DNA of 64,000 nt from NCBI GenBank assembly GCA_024645175.1, contig JAHEGB010000001.1, positions 1-64,000 on the forward strand, given 5' to 3'. Positions 54,448-64,000 of this stretch are shown piece after piece (within the stretch, counting starts at the first letter, position 1; every line of letters starts with the position of its first letter). The stretch comes from Microbacteriaceae bacterium (lineage in GTDB: Bacteria > Actinomycetota > Actinomycetes > Actinomycetales > Microbacteriaceae). The position numbers and the translations under genes were made by a program. Below the pieces are notes generated by a model. It saw nothing but the letters and a program-made list of their open reading frames with translations. It was not told the DNA's origin and searched no databases.

Positions 54448-55333
54448 CCCATACCGCGCGGGATTCGTCTCGTTTGTTGGTCGACCTAACGTTGGCAAAT
54501 CGACACTCACCAACGCATTGGTAGGTGAGAAAGTCGCCATCACAAGCTCCAAGCCGCAGACCACTCGACGAGCCATCCGTGGAATCGTGCACAGAGACTT
54601 CGGTCAGTTGATCATCGTTGACACGCCGGGTCTGCACAGGCCAAGAACTTTGCTGGGACAACGCCTGAACGATTTGGTCGAGAGCACACTTGGCGATGTT
54701 GACGTCATCGGTTTTTGCATCCCGGCTAACGAAAAAATCGGCGTCGGCGACACATTCATCAACGAGCAACTCAACAATTACCGCAGAGCCAAACTCGTTG
54801 CCATCGTCACCAAAAGCGAATTGGTCTCAAAAGAGCAGATGGCTAAGCAGCTTCTAGCCGTTCAGGGCCTGCGCGAATGGGCTGCAATCATTCCGGTTTC
54901 TGCCGTGGCCGAAGACCAGCTCGAAGAGATCACCTCGCTTCTGATTAGTTTGATGCCAGTTTCAGAGCAGCTCTACCCAGACGAGGCCGTCACAGACGAG
55001 TCAATCGAGATGCGCATCTGCGAGCTCGTTCGCGAAGCAGCGCTTGAGGGAGTGCGCGATGAGTTGCCGCACTCGCTAGCTGTAACCCTCGATGAAATGA
55101 ATCAACGTGAGGGCAAAGACCTCATGGATGTTCACGTGAACGTGTGGGTCGAGCGCGATAGCCAAAAAGCGATCATCATTGGGCACAAGGGTTCTCGACT
55201 TAGTGACGTTGGTCGCCGTGCTCGCCTAGAAATCGAGAAGTTGCTAGGCCAGCGTGTCTTCTTATCTATCCGTGTCAAAGTGGCCCCGGATTGGCAGCGC
55301 GACCCAAAGCAGCTGGGCCGACTAGGTTTCTAG
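54440..55333 (+). CDS. era: GTPase Era
   Basis: Binds the 3' end of 16S rRNA during 30S assembly. G motifs are GRPNVGKS, DTPG and the switch-II DTPGLHRPRTLLGQ. The KH domain at the end includes IIIGHKGSRLSDVGRRARLEIE. From ATG 54440 it has 297 aa; the track start at 54350 lies inside corC. It closes the operon that began at hrcA. Confidence 0.97.
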   Translation: MNNPYRAGFVSFVGRPNVGKSTLTNALVGEKVAITSSKPQTTRRAIRGIVHRDFGQLIIVDTPGLHRPRTLLGQRLNDLVESTLGDVDVIGFCIPANEKIGVGDTFINEQLNNYRRAKLVAIVTKSELVSKEQMAKQLLAVQGLREWAAIIPVSAVAEDQLEEITSLLISLMPVSEQLYPDEAVTDESIEMRICELVREAALEGVRDELPHSLAVTLDEMNQREGKDLMDVHVNVWVERDSQKAIIIGHKGSRLSDVGRRARLEIEKLLGQRVFLSIRVKVAPDWQRDPKQLGRLGF

Positions 55334-55335
55334 GC

Positions 55336-55365
55336 TTGCTTGGTCTGCAACCGCTGGGCTACTCT
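55336..55365 (+). promoter_or_regulatory. Promoter of the leuA leader transcript
   Basis: TTGCTT and TACTCT are 18 nt apart. TACTCT is exactly 6 nt before the GTG of the leader peptide, so the leader peptide would be translated from a leaderless mRNA. Confidence 0.45.
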
Positions 55366-55371
55366 AAAAGG

Positions 55372-55413
55372 GTGTTGAACGGTCTCCTTCTTAGTGGCCG
55401 CGACGAGGCCTAA
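55372..55413 (+). CDS. leuA leader peptide (Leu-rich, 13 aa)
   Basis: GTG-initiated ORF encoding MLNGLLLSGRDEA. Three consecutive leucine codons (CTC CTT CTT) follow an earlier TTG, so 4 of 13 codons are Leu. The stop TAA lies in the loop of the hairpin at 55398-55432, and leuA begins 78 nt later. This is the layout of an amino-acid attenuator: slow leucine charging would stall the ribosome on the Leu run and change the downstream fold. Leader peptides with Leu runs before leuA are known in actinobacteria. Confidence 0.75.
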   Translation: MLNGLLLSGRDEA

Positions 55414-55432
55414 ACCGGCCCCCTCGTCGCGG
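55398..55432 (+). promoter_or_regulatory. leuA leader hairpin
   Basis: CCGCGACGAGG and CCTCGTCGCGG form an 11-bp perfect stem that overlaps the end of the leader peptide. No T run follows. CCTCGACG at 55454-55461 could be an alternative partner for the left arm. A small GCCC-AACT-GGGC hairpin (55467-55478) sits just before the AGGAG of leuA. Translational control or Rho-dependent termination is therefore as likely as a classic terminator. Confidence 0.7.
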
Positions 55433-55467
55433 AGATTGCCGCCACCCGCAACCCCTCGACGATTTAG

Positions 55468-57219
<1,752 letters not shown>

Positions 57220-57225
57220 GTCGAA

Positions 57226-57825
57226 TTACTTGACGCCTAGCTCTTTGAAGTAGCAAACCGGGCAAAGTGATTCGTAGGTGACATCGACACCGTCGATAGC
57301 AACTTGTTCGCCGTCGAAAATAAACTTGCCGTCAACCTTGCGACCATTGAACATCGCCTTGCGTCCGCAGCGGCAAATTGTCTTCAACTCTTCAAGGCTG
57401 TGTGCAATCTCGAGCAAGCGGATGCTTCCCGGAAACCCATTAGTCAAAAAGTCTGTGCGAATTCCATATGCCAAGACCGGCACGCCATCTAGCACCGCAA
57501 TTTGAAGTGCTTGGTCGACCTGTGCAGGGGTTAGAAATTGCGACTCGTCAATCAGCAGGCAGGCAATGTCGTTGCCGGTGGTTTTCTTGAATTCGCTTTG
57601 GTGAAATGCGAAAAGCGCGCGCAGGTTTTGCTCTGGGGTTACCAAGAAATCGATTTCGCGGGTGACACCGAGGCGCGAGACGATCTGGGTGTTGCCTTTG
57701 GTGTCTACTGCCGGCTTAGCAAGCAATACGTGCTGGTCACGCTCTTCATAGTTGTGAGCCGCCTGCAGAAGTGCGGTCGATTTTCCGCTGTTCATAGCGC
57801 CGTGTCTGAAATAAAGCTTGCTCAC
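57226..57825 (-). CDS. tdk: Thymidine kinase (class II)
   Basis: Salvage enzyme phosphorylating thymidine. Walker A is GAMNSGKS near residue 12, the Walker B region is LIDESQFL, and zinc cysteines are in CRCGRKA and CPVC near the end. Length is 199 aa from GTG 57825 (VSKLYFRHGAMNSGKS), the normal class II start; the track's start at 57879 adds an unconserved extension. TAGCAT lies exactly 7 nt before the GTG. It lies between leuA and recO and reads against leuA. Confidence 0.94.
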   Translation of the reverse strand: MSKLYFRHGAMNSGKSTALLQAAHNYEERDQHVLLAKPAVDTKGNTQIVSRLGVTREIDFLVTPEQNLRALFAFHQSEFKKTTGNDIACLLIDESQFLTPAQVDQALQIAVLDGVPVLAYGIRTDFLTNGFPGSIRLLEIAHSLEELKTICRCGRKAMFNGRKVDGKFIFDGEQVAIDGVDVTYESLCPVCYFKELGVK

Positions 57826-57832
57826 GCAGACA

Positions 57833-57838
57833 ATGCTA
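57833..57838 (-). promoter_or_regulatory. -10 hexamer of tdk, leaderless-type start
   Basis: On the minus strand TAGCAT, 7 nt, GTG, with no Shine-Dalgarno. It supports the tdk start at 57825. Confidence 0.45.
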
Positions 57839-57886
57839 ACCGCGGTCTTGGCTCGCGATTGCCACTCTGTCAGCGACAATTGAACA

Positions 57887-58612
57887 GTGCCTACCTATCG
57901 AGATGAAGCGGTTATCTTGCGCACCCACAAATTGGGTGAAGCTGACCGCATCGTCACCGTGCTGACCAGATATCACGGTCAGGTTAGGGCAGTGGCAAAG
58001 GGCGTGCGCCGCACGGCATCAAAGTTCGGAGCCAGACTCGAACCCTTCATGGTTGCCGATATTCAGTTTTATGAAGGTCGAAACCTCGACACGGTCAGTC
58101 AGGCCGAGTCGATTGGTGCCTATGGCAAGCAAATCATCGAAGACTATTCGGCTTACACCGCGGCCACAGCCATGGTCGAGACTGCCGAACGACTAACTGG
58201 CGAGATGGCGACGCCTCAGCAATATCTGCTTCTTGTCGGAGCGCTCAGATCGCTTGCAAATAAAGAGCACCTGCCGGCCCACGTGCTCGACAGCTACTTG
58301 CTTAGAGCTTTATCGGTTGCGGGTTGGGCACCCAACTTTGACAGTTGCGTTCGCTGCGAACTGCCTGGCCCACACAGAGCCTTTGTAATGCAAGTGGGTG
58401 GTGTTGTCTGTGACGACTGCAGACCACCTGGAGCAGCAGTCATCGACATCGAAACGTCGTTGTTGCTTGCCGCTTTGTTGACCGGTGACTGGGATGTCGT
58501 CGATGCCTCATCTGAAAAGAGCACGCTATCGGCGAGCGGAATTGTCTCGGCGTACTGTCAATGGCATATTGAACGAGGACTCAAATCACTTCAACACGTG
58601 GAGCGCACATGA
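57887..58612 (+). CDS. recO: DNA repair protein RecO
   Basis: Loads RecA onto SSB-coated DNA in the RecFOR pathway. The N-terminal OB fold ([27 protein letters not shown]) and a zinc motif (CVRCELP...CDDCRPP) are clear. Length is 241 aa. It starts with GTG at 57887; GACAAT lies 6 nt upstream, a weaker form of the leaderless pattern. uppS overlaps its stop by 4 nt. Confidence 0.95.
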   Translation: MPTYRDEAVILRTHKLGEADRIVTVLTRYHGQVRAVAKGVRRTASKFGARLEPFMVADIQFYEGRNLDTVSQAESIGAYGKQIIEDYSAYTAATAMVETAERLTGEMATPQQYLLLVGALRSLANKEHLPAHVLDSYLLRALSVAGWAPNFDSCVRCELPGPHRAFVMQVGGVVCDDCRPPGAAVIDIETSLLLAALLTGDWDVVDASSEKSTLSASGIVSAYCQWHIERGLKSLQHVERT

Positions 58613-59397
58613 CGCAGGCCTTTCAACCAGTTTCAAAACCCGGCGTTCGCGTTCCAAAATTCTCGTCAGTTCCAAATCACGTAGCAATCGTCATGGATGG
58701 CAACGGGCGCTGGGCCAACCAACGAGGGCTGACCAGAATCGAAGGCCACAAGGCGGGCGAGGCTGCGCTACTTGACGTTGTTGCCGGTGCCATCGAAGCC
58801 GGAGTCTCGCACCTGACCGTTTATGCCTTCTCGACCGAAAACTGGAAGCGCTCACCAGAAGAGGTGAAATTTCTGATGGGCTTCAATCGTGAGGTTCTTC
58901 GCCGTCGTCGAGACCAACTCAACGAGTGGGGAGTGCGAATTCGATGGGCCGGTCGTCGCCCAAAACTTTGGGCAAGCGTCATTGACGACCTCGAAGAAGC
59001 TGAGCGTCTAACCGCCAAAAACAAGACTCTGACTTTGACAATGTGTGTCAATTACGGATCGCGCATTGAGATCACAGACGCTGTGAACAGTTTGGCCGCG
59101 AGGGTCGCTTCGGGTGACCTAAAGCCTGGTGCGATATCAGAGAAGACAATTGCAAAGGCGCTGCAGAGCAATTGGCTGCCCGATGTTGATTTATTCGTTC
59201 GTTCTTCGGGCGAGCAGCGCACCTCAAATTTCTTACTCTGGCAGTCTGCCTATGCCGAATTCGTTTTTCTAGACACCCTTTGGCCAGATTTCGACCGAAC
59301 TGATCTTTGGAATGCCATCGATCATTTCGGCGGGCGAAGCCGACGTTTCGGCGCAGCCGAAGATAAACCTAAGGCTAAACGAGCGTCATCAAAGTAG
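58609..59397 (+). CDS. uppS: Isoprenyl transferase (undecaprenyl diphosphate synthase type)
   Basis: cis-Prenyltransferase making the polyprenyl carrier for cell wall synthesis. [17 protein letters not shown] near residue 25 holds the catalytic Asp, and the later [26 protein letters not shown] is diagnostic. Length is 262 aa. Product chain length cannot be told from sequence; actinobacteria often have two such enzymes. The start overlaps recO (ATGA). Confidence 0.95.
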   Translation: MTQAFQPVSKPGVRVPKFSSVPNHVAIVMDGNGRWANQRGLTRIEGHKAGEAALLDVVAGAIEAGVSHLTVYAFSTENWKRSPEEVKFLMGFNREVLRRRRDQLNEWGVRIRWAGRRPKLWASVIDDLEEAERLTAKNKTLTLTMCVNYGSRIEITDAVNSLAARVASGDLKPGAISEKTIAKALQSNWLPDVDLFVRSSGEQRTSNFLLWQSAYAEFVFLDTLWPDFDRTDLWNAIDHFGGRSRRFGAAEDKPKAKRASSK

Positions 59398-59469
59398 AAT
59401 TGAGCTCTCGCGCTCAACCAGCACTGCATCCAGCAGCGCCTCGAGATTGACCGCCCGAAAGGCAAGCTC

Positions 59470-60849
59470 ATGGCTACCCCAAACCGTCTTGATTCAGTTA
59501 TTTCACTCGCAAAGCGCCGCGGATTCGTGTTTCCGGCTGGCGAAATCTATGGTGGAACCCGCTCGGCCTGGGATTACGGGCCTCTCGGAGTTGAACTCAA
59601 AGAGAACATCAAGCGTCAGTGGTGGCGAACCGTCGTCAACAGCCGTGAAGACGTTGTCGGCCTCGACTCATCTGTGATTCTGCCTCGCAAGGTTTGGGAG
59701 ACCAGCGGTCACGTTCGAGAGTTCGTAGACCCGCTTATCGAGTGCACCTCTTGTCACAAGCGTTACCGCGCTGACCACCTCGAAGAAGCCTTCGAAGAGA
59801 AGAAGGGTCGCGCGCCTCAGTCAATGAGCGAGATCGCTTGCCCTGCCTGTGGCGGAAAAGACATCTGGACAGAACCAAAGTTGTTCAACGGTCTGCTCAA
59901 GACCTACCTGGGCCCAATTGAAGACGAATCGGGCCTTCACTATCTGCGCCCAGAGACTGCACAGGGAATCTTCGTGAACTTCGCAAACGTTCTTGGTGCA
60001 GCTCGCATGAAACCACCGTTCGGCATCGGCCAGATCGGCAAGTCTTTTAGAAACGAAATCACTCCCGGAAACTTCATCTTCAGAACTCGCGAGTTCGAGC
60101 AGATGGAGATGGAGTTTTTCGTTGAACCTGGAACAGACGAAGAGTGGCACGACTACTGGATCGAACAGCGTCTGAACTGGTATTTAGATTTGGGAATCAA
60201 GCGCGAAAACTTGCGCCTATTTGAACACCCGAAAGAGAAGCTCTCGCACTATTCAAAGCGCACCGTCGACATCGAATACAAGTTCGGTTTTCAAGGCAGC
60301 GAGTTCGGTGAGCTCGAAGGAATCGCAAACCGCACTGACTATGACCTAACCGTTCACTCAAAAGAGTCAGGCGTTGACCTTAGCTACTTCGATCAGGCAA
60401 AGGGTGAGCGTTGGACGCCTTATGTGATTGAGCCTGCCGCAGGTTTGACTCGCTCGTTGATGGCTTTCTTGGTTGATGCGTATGCCGAAGACGAAGCCCC
60501 AAACACCAAGGGTGGGGTAGATGTTAGAACCGTGCTTCGCCTCGACTATCGACTAGCGCCTATTAAGGCCGCGGTCTTGCCGCTTTCTCGCAACGAAGAC
60601 CTATCGCCAATGGCTAGAAACTTGGCGCAAGACCTTCGTGGGCACTGGAACATCGACTTCGATGACTCAGGCGCGATTGGTCGACGCTACCGCCGCCAAG
60701 ACGAAATCGGAACACCGTTCTGCATCACGGTTGACTTCGATTCGCTAGAAGACCAGGCCGTTACCGTGCGCGAACGCGACACCATGTCACAAGAGCGTGT
60801 ATCGCTAACCAAACTAAAGGGCTACTTGGCAGAGAAGTTGGTCGGCTAG
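59470..60849 (+). CDS. glyS: Glycine--tRNA ligase (alpha-2 type)
   Basis: Class II synthetase charging tRNA-Gly, of the single-chain dimeric kind. Motif 1 to 3 segments are present: [57 protein letters not shown], and [14 protein letters not shown] near the end. Zinc cysteines occur as CTSC and CPAC. Length is 459 aa. AAAGG precedes the ATG. The 72-nt gap to uppS is too short for a T-box. Confidence 0.97.
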   Translation: MATPNRLDSVISLAKRRGFVFPAGEIYGGTRSAWDYGPLGVELKENIKRQWWRTVVNSREDVVGLDSSVILPRKVWETSGHVREFVDPLIECTSCHKRYRADHLEEAFEEKKGRAPQSMSEIACPACGGKDIWTEPKLFNGLLKTYLGPIEDESGLHYLRPETAQGIFVNFANVLGAARMKPPFGIGQIGKSFRNEITPGNFIFRTREFEQMEMEFFVEPGTDEEWHDYWIEQRLNWYLDLGIKRENLRLFEHPKEKLSHYSKRTVDIEYKFGFQGSEFGELEGIANRTDYDLTVHSKESGVDLSYFDQAKGERWTPYVIEPAAGLTRSLMAFLVDAYAEDEAPNTKGGVDVRTVLRLDYRLAPIKAAVLPLSRNEDLSPMARNLAQDLRGHWNIDFDDSGAIGRRYRRQDEIGTPFCITVDFDSLEDQAVTVRERDTMSQERVSLTKLKGYLAEKLVG

Positions 60850-60853
60850 TCGA

Positions 60854-62035
60854 ATGACGGGCACTGCCAGCCGCCAACCTGCACTGCAGTACGGCAAAAT
60901 CGCGATTGACACTCCTGTGGTGTTAGCGCCGATGGCTGGCATCACCAACACCGCATTTCGCAGGCTCTGCCGTGAGTTCGGAGGCGGTTTATACGTTTCA
61001 GAAATGGTCACCTCGCGTGCTTTGGTCGAACAGACCGAGGGTTCGCTTCGCATCATTGGGCATCACGAAAGCGAAGACATTCGAAGCGTTCAGCTCTATG
61101 GTGTTGACCCGCTGACAATTTCGAGAGCAATCAAACTGCTTGTTGATGAAGACAAAGCAGATCATATCGATTTGAACTTTGGTTGCCCTGTTCCAAAAGT
61201 AACTCGCAAAGGTGGTGGCGCGGCTCTTCCGTGGAAGCGCGATCTTTTCGAAGCAATCGTCACCTCTGCGGTGAAAGCTGCTGGTGAACTGCCGGTGACA
61301 GTGAAGATGCGAAAAGGAATTGACGCCGAGCACCTGACTTTTCTAGATGCTGGCAAAACCGCTAGAGACGCGGGGGTTGCGGCAATCGCGTTGCACGGCA
61401 GGACCGCTAGCGACTACTACTCGGGCACCGCAGACTGGAATTCGATTGCAGAACTTCGTGAATCTCTGCCAGATGTTCAAATTTTGGGCAACGGTGACAT
61501 TTGGTCGGCTGCAGATGCGATTCGAATGATGCGAGAAACCGGCGTTGACGGTGTCGTTGTTGGCCGCGGTTGTCTCGGCAGGCCTTGGTTGTTCGGAGAT
61601 TTGCAGCAGGCATTTGATGAATACCGCAGAGACCCGAATTCAAATGCAGCAATCAATTTGATTCAGCCAAATCTCGGTGAAGTAGCAGATGCATTCAAAC
61701 GCCACGCAGAGTTGCTTGTTGAGTATTTCGAGAACGAAGACCACGCTTGTCGCGACATTCGAAAGCACGTGGCTTGGTACTTCAAGGGATACCCGGTTGG
61801 TGGCGAGTTCAGAGCTCGACTAGCTCAGGTGCAAAGCCTTCAACACATGGATGAAATTCTCGGCGAACTCGATCGCTCAGCACCGTATCCGGGTGAAGAG
61901 GCCGAAGGCCCTCGCGGCAGACTCGGCGGGGCAAAGACAACCTCGTTGCCCGAAGGGTGGCTCAACTCGCAGCAACTTGTCGGCGACGACCGCACTATGT
62001 TGTTAGAGGCCGAACTGAATGTGTCTGGGGGATAG
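60854..62035 (+). CDS. dusB: tRNA-dihydrouridine synthase (DusB type)
   Basis: FMN-dependent reduction of uridines in tRNA. LAPMAGITNTAFRRL starts the TIM barrel, NFGCPVPKVTRKGGGAAL near residue 115 contains the catalytic cysteine, and VTVKMRKG follows. Length is 393 aa. dgt begins 1 nt after its stop, which suggests co-expression. Confidence 0.95.
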   Translation: MTGTASRQPALQYGKIAIDTPVVLAPMAGITNTAFRRLCREFGGGLYVSEMVTSRALVEQTEGSLRIIGHHESEDIRSVQLYGVDPLTISRAIKLLVDEDKADHIDLNFGCPVPKVTRKGGGAALPWKRDLFEAIVTSAVKAAGELPVTVKMRKGIDAEHLTFLDAGKTARDAGVAAIALHGRTASDYYSGTADWNSIAELRESLPDVQILGNGDIWSAADAIRMMRETGVDGVVVGRGCLGRPWLFGDLQQAFDEYRRDPNSNAAINLIQPNLGEVADAFKRHAELLVEYFENEDHACRDIRKHVAWYFKGYPVGGEFRARLAQVQSLQHMDEILGELDRSAPYPGEEAEGPRGRLGGAKTTSLPEGWLNSQQLVGDDRTMLLEAELNVSGG

Positions 62036-62036
62036 C

Positions 62037-63311
62037 ATGGCGAATCAAGAAACCGGCTATACCGACTTTGATCGAGAGCGCTTCGAGCCAGAGGTCAGAA
62101 AGTCAAACGCTCAGCGCGGAGAATTTGCTCGCGATCGTGCCCGTGTTTTGCACTCGAGTGCATTGCGCCGGCTGGGTGCTAAGACCCAGGTGCTCTCACC
62201 GAGCAATGGAGACTTTGCCCGAACCAGGCTGACGCACTCGTTAGAGGTAGCTCAGGTTGGACGCGAAATGGCGTCAGAGCTTTCGCTCAACCCTGATGTT
62301 GTCGACATGGCTTGCTTGGCGCACGACCTGGGTCACCCGCCTTTTGGTCACAACGGCGAAACCGCGCTCAACGCTTGGGCCGAGTCAATTGGCGGTTTCG
62401 AAGGCAACGCGCAAACCCTGCGTCTGCTCGTGCGAATCGAACCAAAAGTCTTCAGCACCGATGGCACCAGCCGCGGGCTAAACCTAACTCGTGCGAGTCT
62501 CGATGCCACCTGCAAGTATCCATGGACTGTTGAAGACTCTGTGCGCGATTCAGGAGCTGGCAAAACCGCAAAGTTCGGCGTCTATGCAGATGACGTAGAA
62601 GTTTTCACCTGGTTGCGCGACGGAGCACCGGCAAAACAGAAGTGCATTGAAGCACAGGTAATGGACTTCGCCGACGACGTCGCCTATTCGGTGCACGACT
62701 TCGAAGACGCAATCGTATCTGGGTTCATTAATCCTCGAGACCTAGCAGATCGTGGTTCTCGCGAAAGCCTTATTGACAAGATTTCAATTTGGAACGGTGG
62801 CGAACTAGATCGTTCTCAACTATCAGAGGCATTTCAAACCTTAGAGGCCAACGAGTTTTGGCTGACTTCATTTAGCGGTGACGCCCGAGACCTTGCGACA
62901 CTCAAGAACCTTAGTTCTGCCTTGATTGGTGAATTCGTTCAGGCCTCAACCAAACGCACGCTTCAATCGGCAGGCGACGAAGTTACTAGGTTCCAGTCGC
63001 AGCTGTTGATTCCTTCATCGGTTCGCGCACAGATCAGCGTTCTCAAGGGGCTCGTATCGGCTTTTTTGATGTCACACGATTCACGCAGACCCTTCTATGA
63101 ATGGCAACGAGCATTGCTGCTTGAACTTAGCGACGCCTTGCTTGCTCAAAACGGCAAAGAGCTCGATGCCTATTGCAGTTCGTCTTGGCGTTTGGCAAAA
63201 GACGAGCAGGCGCAACGTCGAGTAATCGTTGATCAGGTGGCATCGCTCACAGACCAGAGCGCTCTAGCGCTGCATAACCGCTTGGTCGGCGGCCGGTCAG
63301 TATCGGTCTAG
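62037..63311 (+). CDS. dgt: Deoxyguanosinetriphosphate triphosphohydrolase-like protein
   Basis: HD-domain dNTPase releasing tripolyphosphate from dNTPs. HD-fold metal ligands are in RLTHSLEVAQ and LAHDLGHPPFGHNGE near residues 70-100, with DFADDVAYSVHDFEDA later. From ATG 62037 (GGGGGA at 4 nt) it has 424 aa; the track's ATG at 62019 lies inside dusB. dnaG follows after 17 nt, the usual dgt-dnaG neighbourhood. Confidence 0.95.
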   Translation: MANQETGYTDFDRERFEPEVRKSNAQRGEFARDRARVLHSSALRRLGAKTQVLSPSNGDFARTRLTHSLEVAQVGREMASELSLNPDVVDMACLAHDLGHPPFGHNGETALNAWAESIGGFEGNAQTLRLLVRIEPKVFSTDGTSRGLNLTRASLDATCKYPWTVEDSVRDSGAGKTAKFGVYADDVEVFTWLRDGAPAKQKCIEAQVMDFADDVAYSVHDFEDAIVSGFINPRDLADRGSRESLIDKISIWNGGELDRSQLSEAFQTLEANEFWLTSFSGDARDLATLKNLSSALIGEFVQASTKRTLQSAGDEVTRFQSQLLIPSSVRAQISVLKGLVSAFLMSHDSRRPFYEWQRALLLELSDALLAQNGKELDAYCSSSWRLAKDEQAQRRVIVDQVASLTDQSALALHNRLVGGRSVSV

Positions 63312-63315
63312 AACT

Positions 63316-63321
63316 TAGGAT
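63316..63321 (+). promoter_or_regulatory. -10 hexamer of dnaG, leaderless-type start
   Basis: TAGGAT, 7 nt, ATG, with no Shine-Dalgarno, in the 17-nt gap after dgt. Confidence 0.45.
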
Positions 63322-63328
63322 TATTGGC

Positions 63329-64000
63329 ATGGCAGGCAGAATTCGCGCGAGAGACATCGAAGAGGTGAAAGCCCGCCTAAACATTGCCGATGTGGTCAGT
63401 GACTACGTTGCATTGAAGCCCGCCGGCGTCGGCTCTCTCAAGGGACTCTGCCCGTTTCACGACGAGAAATCGCCTTCGTTTACGGTCAAGCCAAATGATG
63501 GCTTCTACAAGTGCTTCGGATGCGGCGAGGGCGGCGACGTATACAAGTTCGTGCAGCAACTCGACCACCTCAGCTTCTACGAGGCGGTTGAGAAGCTCGC
63601 GGCACGCATTAGTTTCACTCTCACCTATGAAGAGGGCAGTGGTCCATCGGTTGATCACGGATTGCGCAACCGCATTCTCGAAGCTAACAACGCCGCAGCG
63701 ACTTTTTATCAGTCTCAACTCATGACCGATGGGGCAGAGGCGGGCCGCGAGTTTCTAAAGGGCCGTGGCTTCGACAAAGCAGCTGCAGATCACTTCTCGA
63801 TTGGTTTTGCTCCAAAGGCTTGGGCCGAACTCTATAACCACCTGAAATCTGCGGGGTTTACCGACGACGAACTCGTCGCAGCTGCTCTGGTCACAAAGGG
63901 CGACAAGGGAACATTCGATAAATTTCGCGGTCGCCTGATTTGGCCAATCAAAGATTCAACCGGGCAAGTGATTGGCTTCGGAGCGCGCAAGTTATTTGAC
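63329..64000 (+). CDS. dnaG: DNA primase DnaG (partial, runs off the window)
   Basis: Synthesises RNA primers at the replication fork. The 224 codons visible include the N-terminal CHC2 zinc domain (LCPFHDEKSPSFTV then YKCFGCGEGGDVYKF) and the start of the catalytic core (GRLIWPIKDSTGQVIGFGARKL). It starts at ATG 63329 (MAGRIRARDIEEVK). It is absent from the ORF track only because it has no stop in the window. No frameshift is seen. Confidence 0.97.
   Translation, partial: MAGRIRARDIEEVKARLNIADVVSDYVALKPAGVGSLKGLCPFHDEKSPSFTVKPNDGFYKCFGCGEGGDVYKFVQQLDHLSFYEAVEKLAARISFTLTYEEGSGPSVDHGLRNRILEANNAAATFYQSQLMTDGAEAGREFLKGRGFDKAAADHFSIGFAPKAWAELYNHLKSAGFTDDELVAAALVTKGDKGTFDKFRGRLIWPIKDSTGQVIGFGARKLFD

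Noticed and set aside
59398-59469. Leader riboswitch before glyS
   Set aside because: Only 72 nt, no T-box or glycine riboswitch core seen; ordinary Shine-Dalgarno present.

Overview
The window is a gene-dense stretch of an actinobacterial chromosome. The gene order (clpX; valS/ileS-folC-DUF4233-ndk; rne-rplU-rpmA-obgE-proBA-nadD-rsfS-tRNA-Ala; leuS-comEA-comEC-holA; lepA-hemW; hrcA-dnaJ-rsmE-HIT-phoH-ybeY-corC-era-leuA; recO-uppS-glyS-dusB-dgt-dnaG) is the standard core backbone of that phylum. Base composition looks close to half G+C by eye (not counted). Together with DUF6504-DnaE2, a type 2 IleRS and short intergenic gaps, this suggests a small-genome member of the Microbacteriaceae, such as the freshwater Luna-cluster genera Rhodoluna or Aquiluna. 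That placement is an inference, not a database result.

Layout. 1-7152: clpX and a BenE-type transporter on +, then an M3 peptidase and valS on -. 7230-12644: ileS, folC, a DUF4233 membrane protein and ndk. 12715-13344: a VKOR disulfide-forming protein on -. 13607-22330: rne, ribosomal proteins L21 and L27, obgE, proB, proA, a 56-aa membrane protein missing from the ORF track, nadD, an uncharacterised membrane-anchored protein and rsfS, ending in tRNA-Ala(GGC) and a strong terminator. 22475-24882: DUF167 diverging from deoC, then an overlapping extradiol dioxygenase/esterase pair. 24886-29394: a DNA-damage block on - (SRAP protein, then a LexA-type SOS box driving DUF6504 and dnaE2). 29576-35116: cydABDC. 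35113-37235: divergent pabC and pabB. 37311-43485: leuS, comEA, comEC, holA. 43482-45169: an MFS transporter facing rpsT. 45170-55333: lepA-hemW, a DUF4870 protein on -, a CIRCE-controlled hrcA-dnaJ operon, and the run from rsmE to era. 55372-64000: leuA with an attenuator-type leader, tdk on -, recO, uppS, glyS, dusB, dgt, and the first part of dnaG cut by the window edge.

I see no insertion sequence, prophage, CRISPR array, toxin-antitoxin pair or genomic island, and no intergenic stretch reaches 300 bases. I do not see a wholly new multi-gene system. The most interesting signals are in start sites and regulation. Thirteen start codons without a convincing Shine-Dalgarno have a TANNNT -10 hexamer exactly 6 or 7 nt upstream, which implies leaderless mRNAs. 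cydD appears to start with ATT. A leucine-rich leader peptide precedes leuA. A near-perfect SOS palindrome precedes DUF6504-dnaE2, with no imuB beside it. GTTAG-type repeats cluster in front of cydA.
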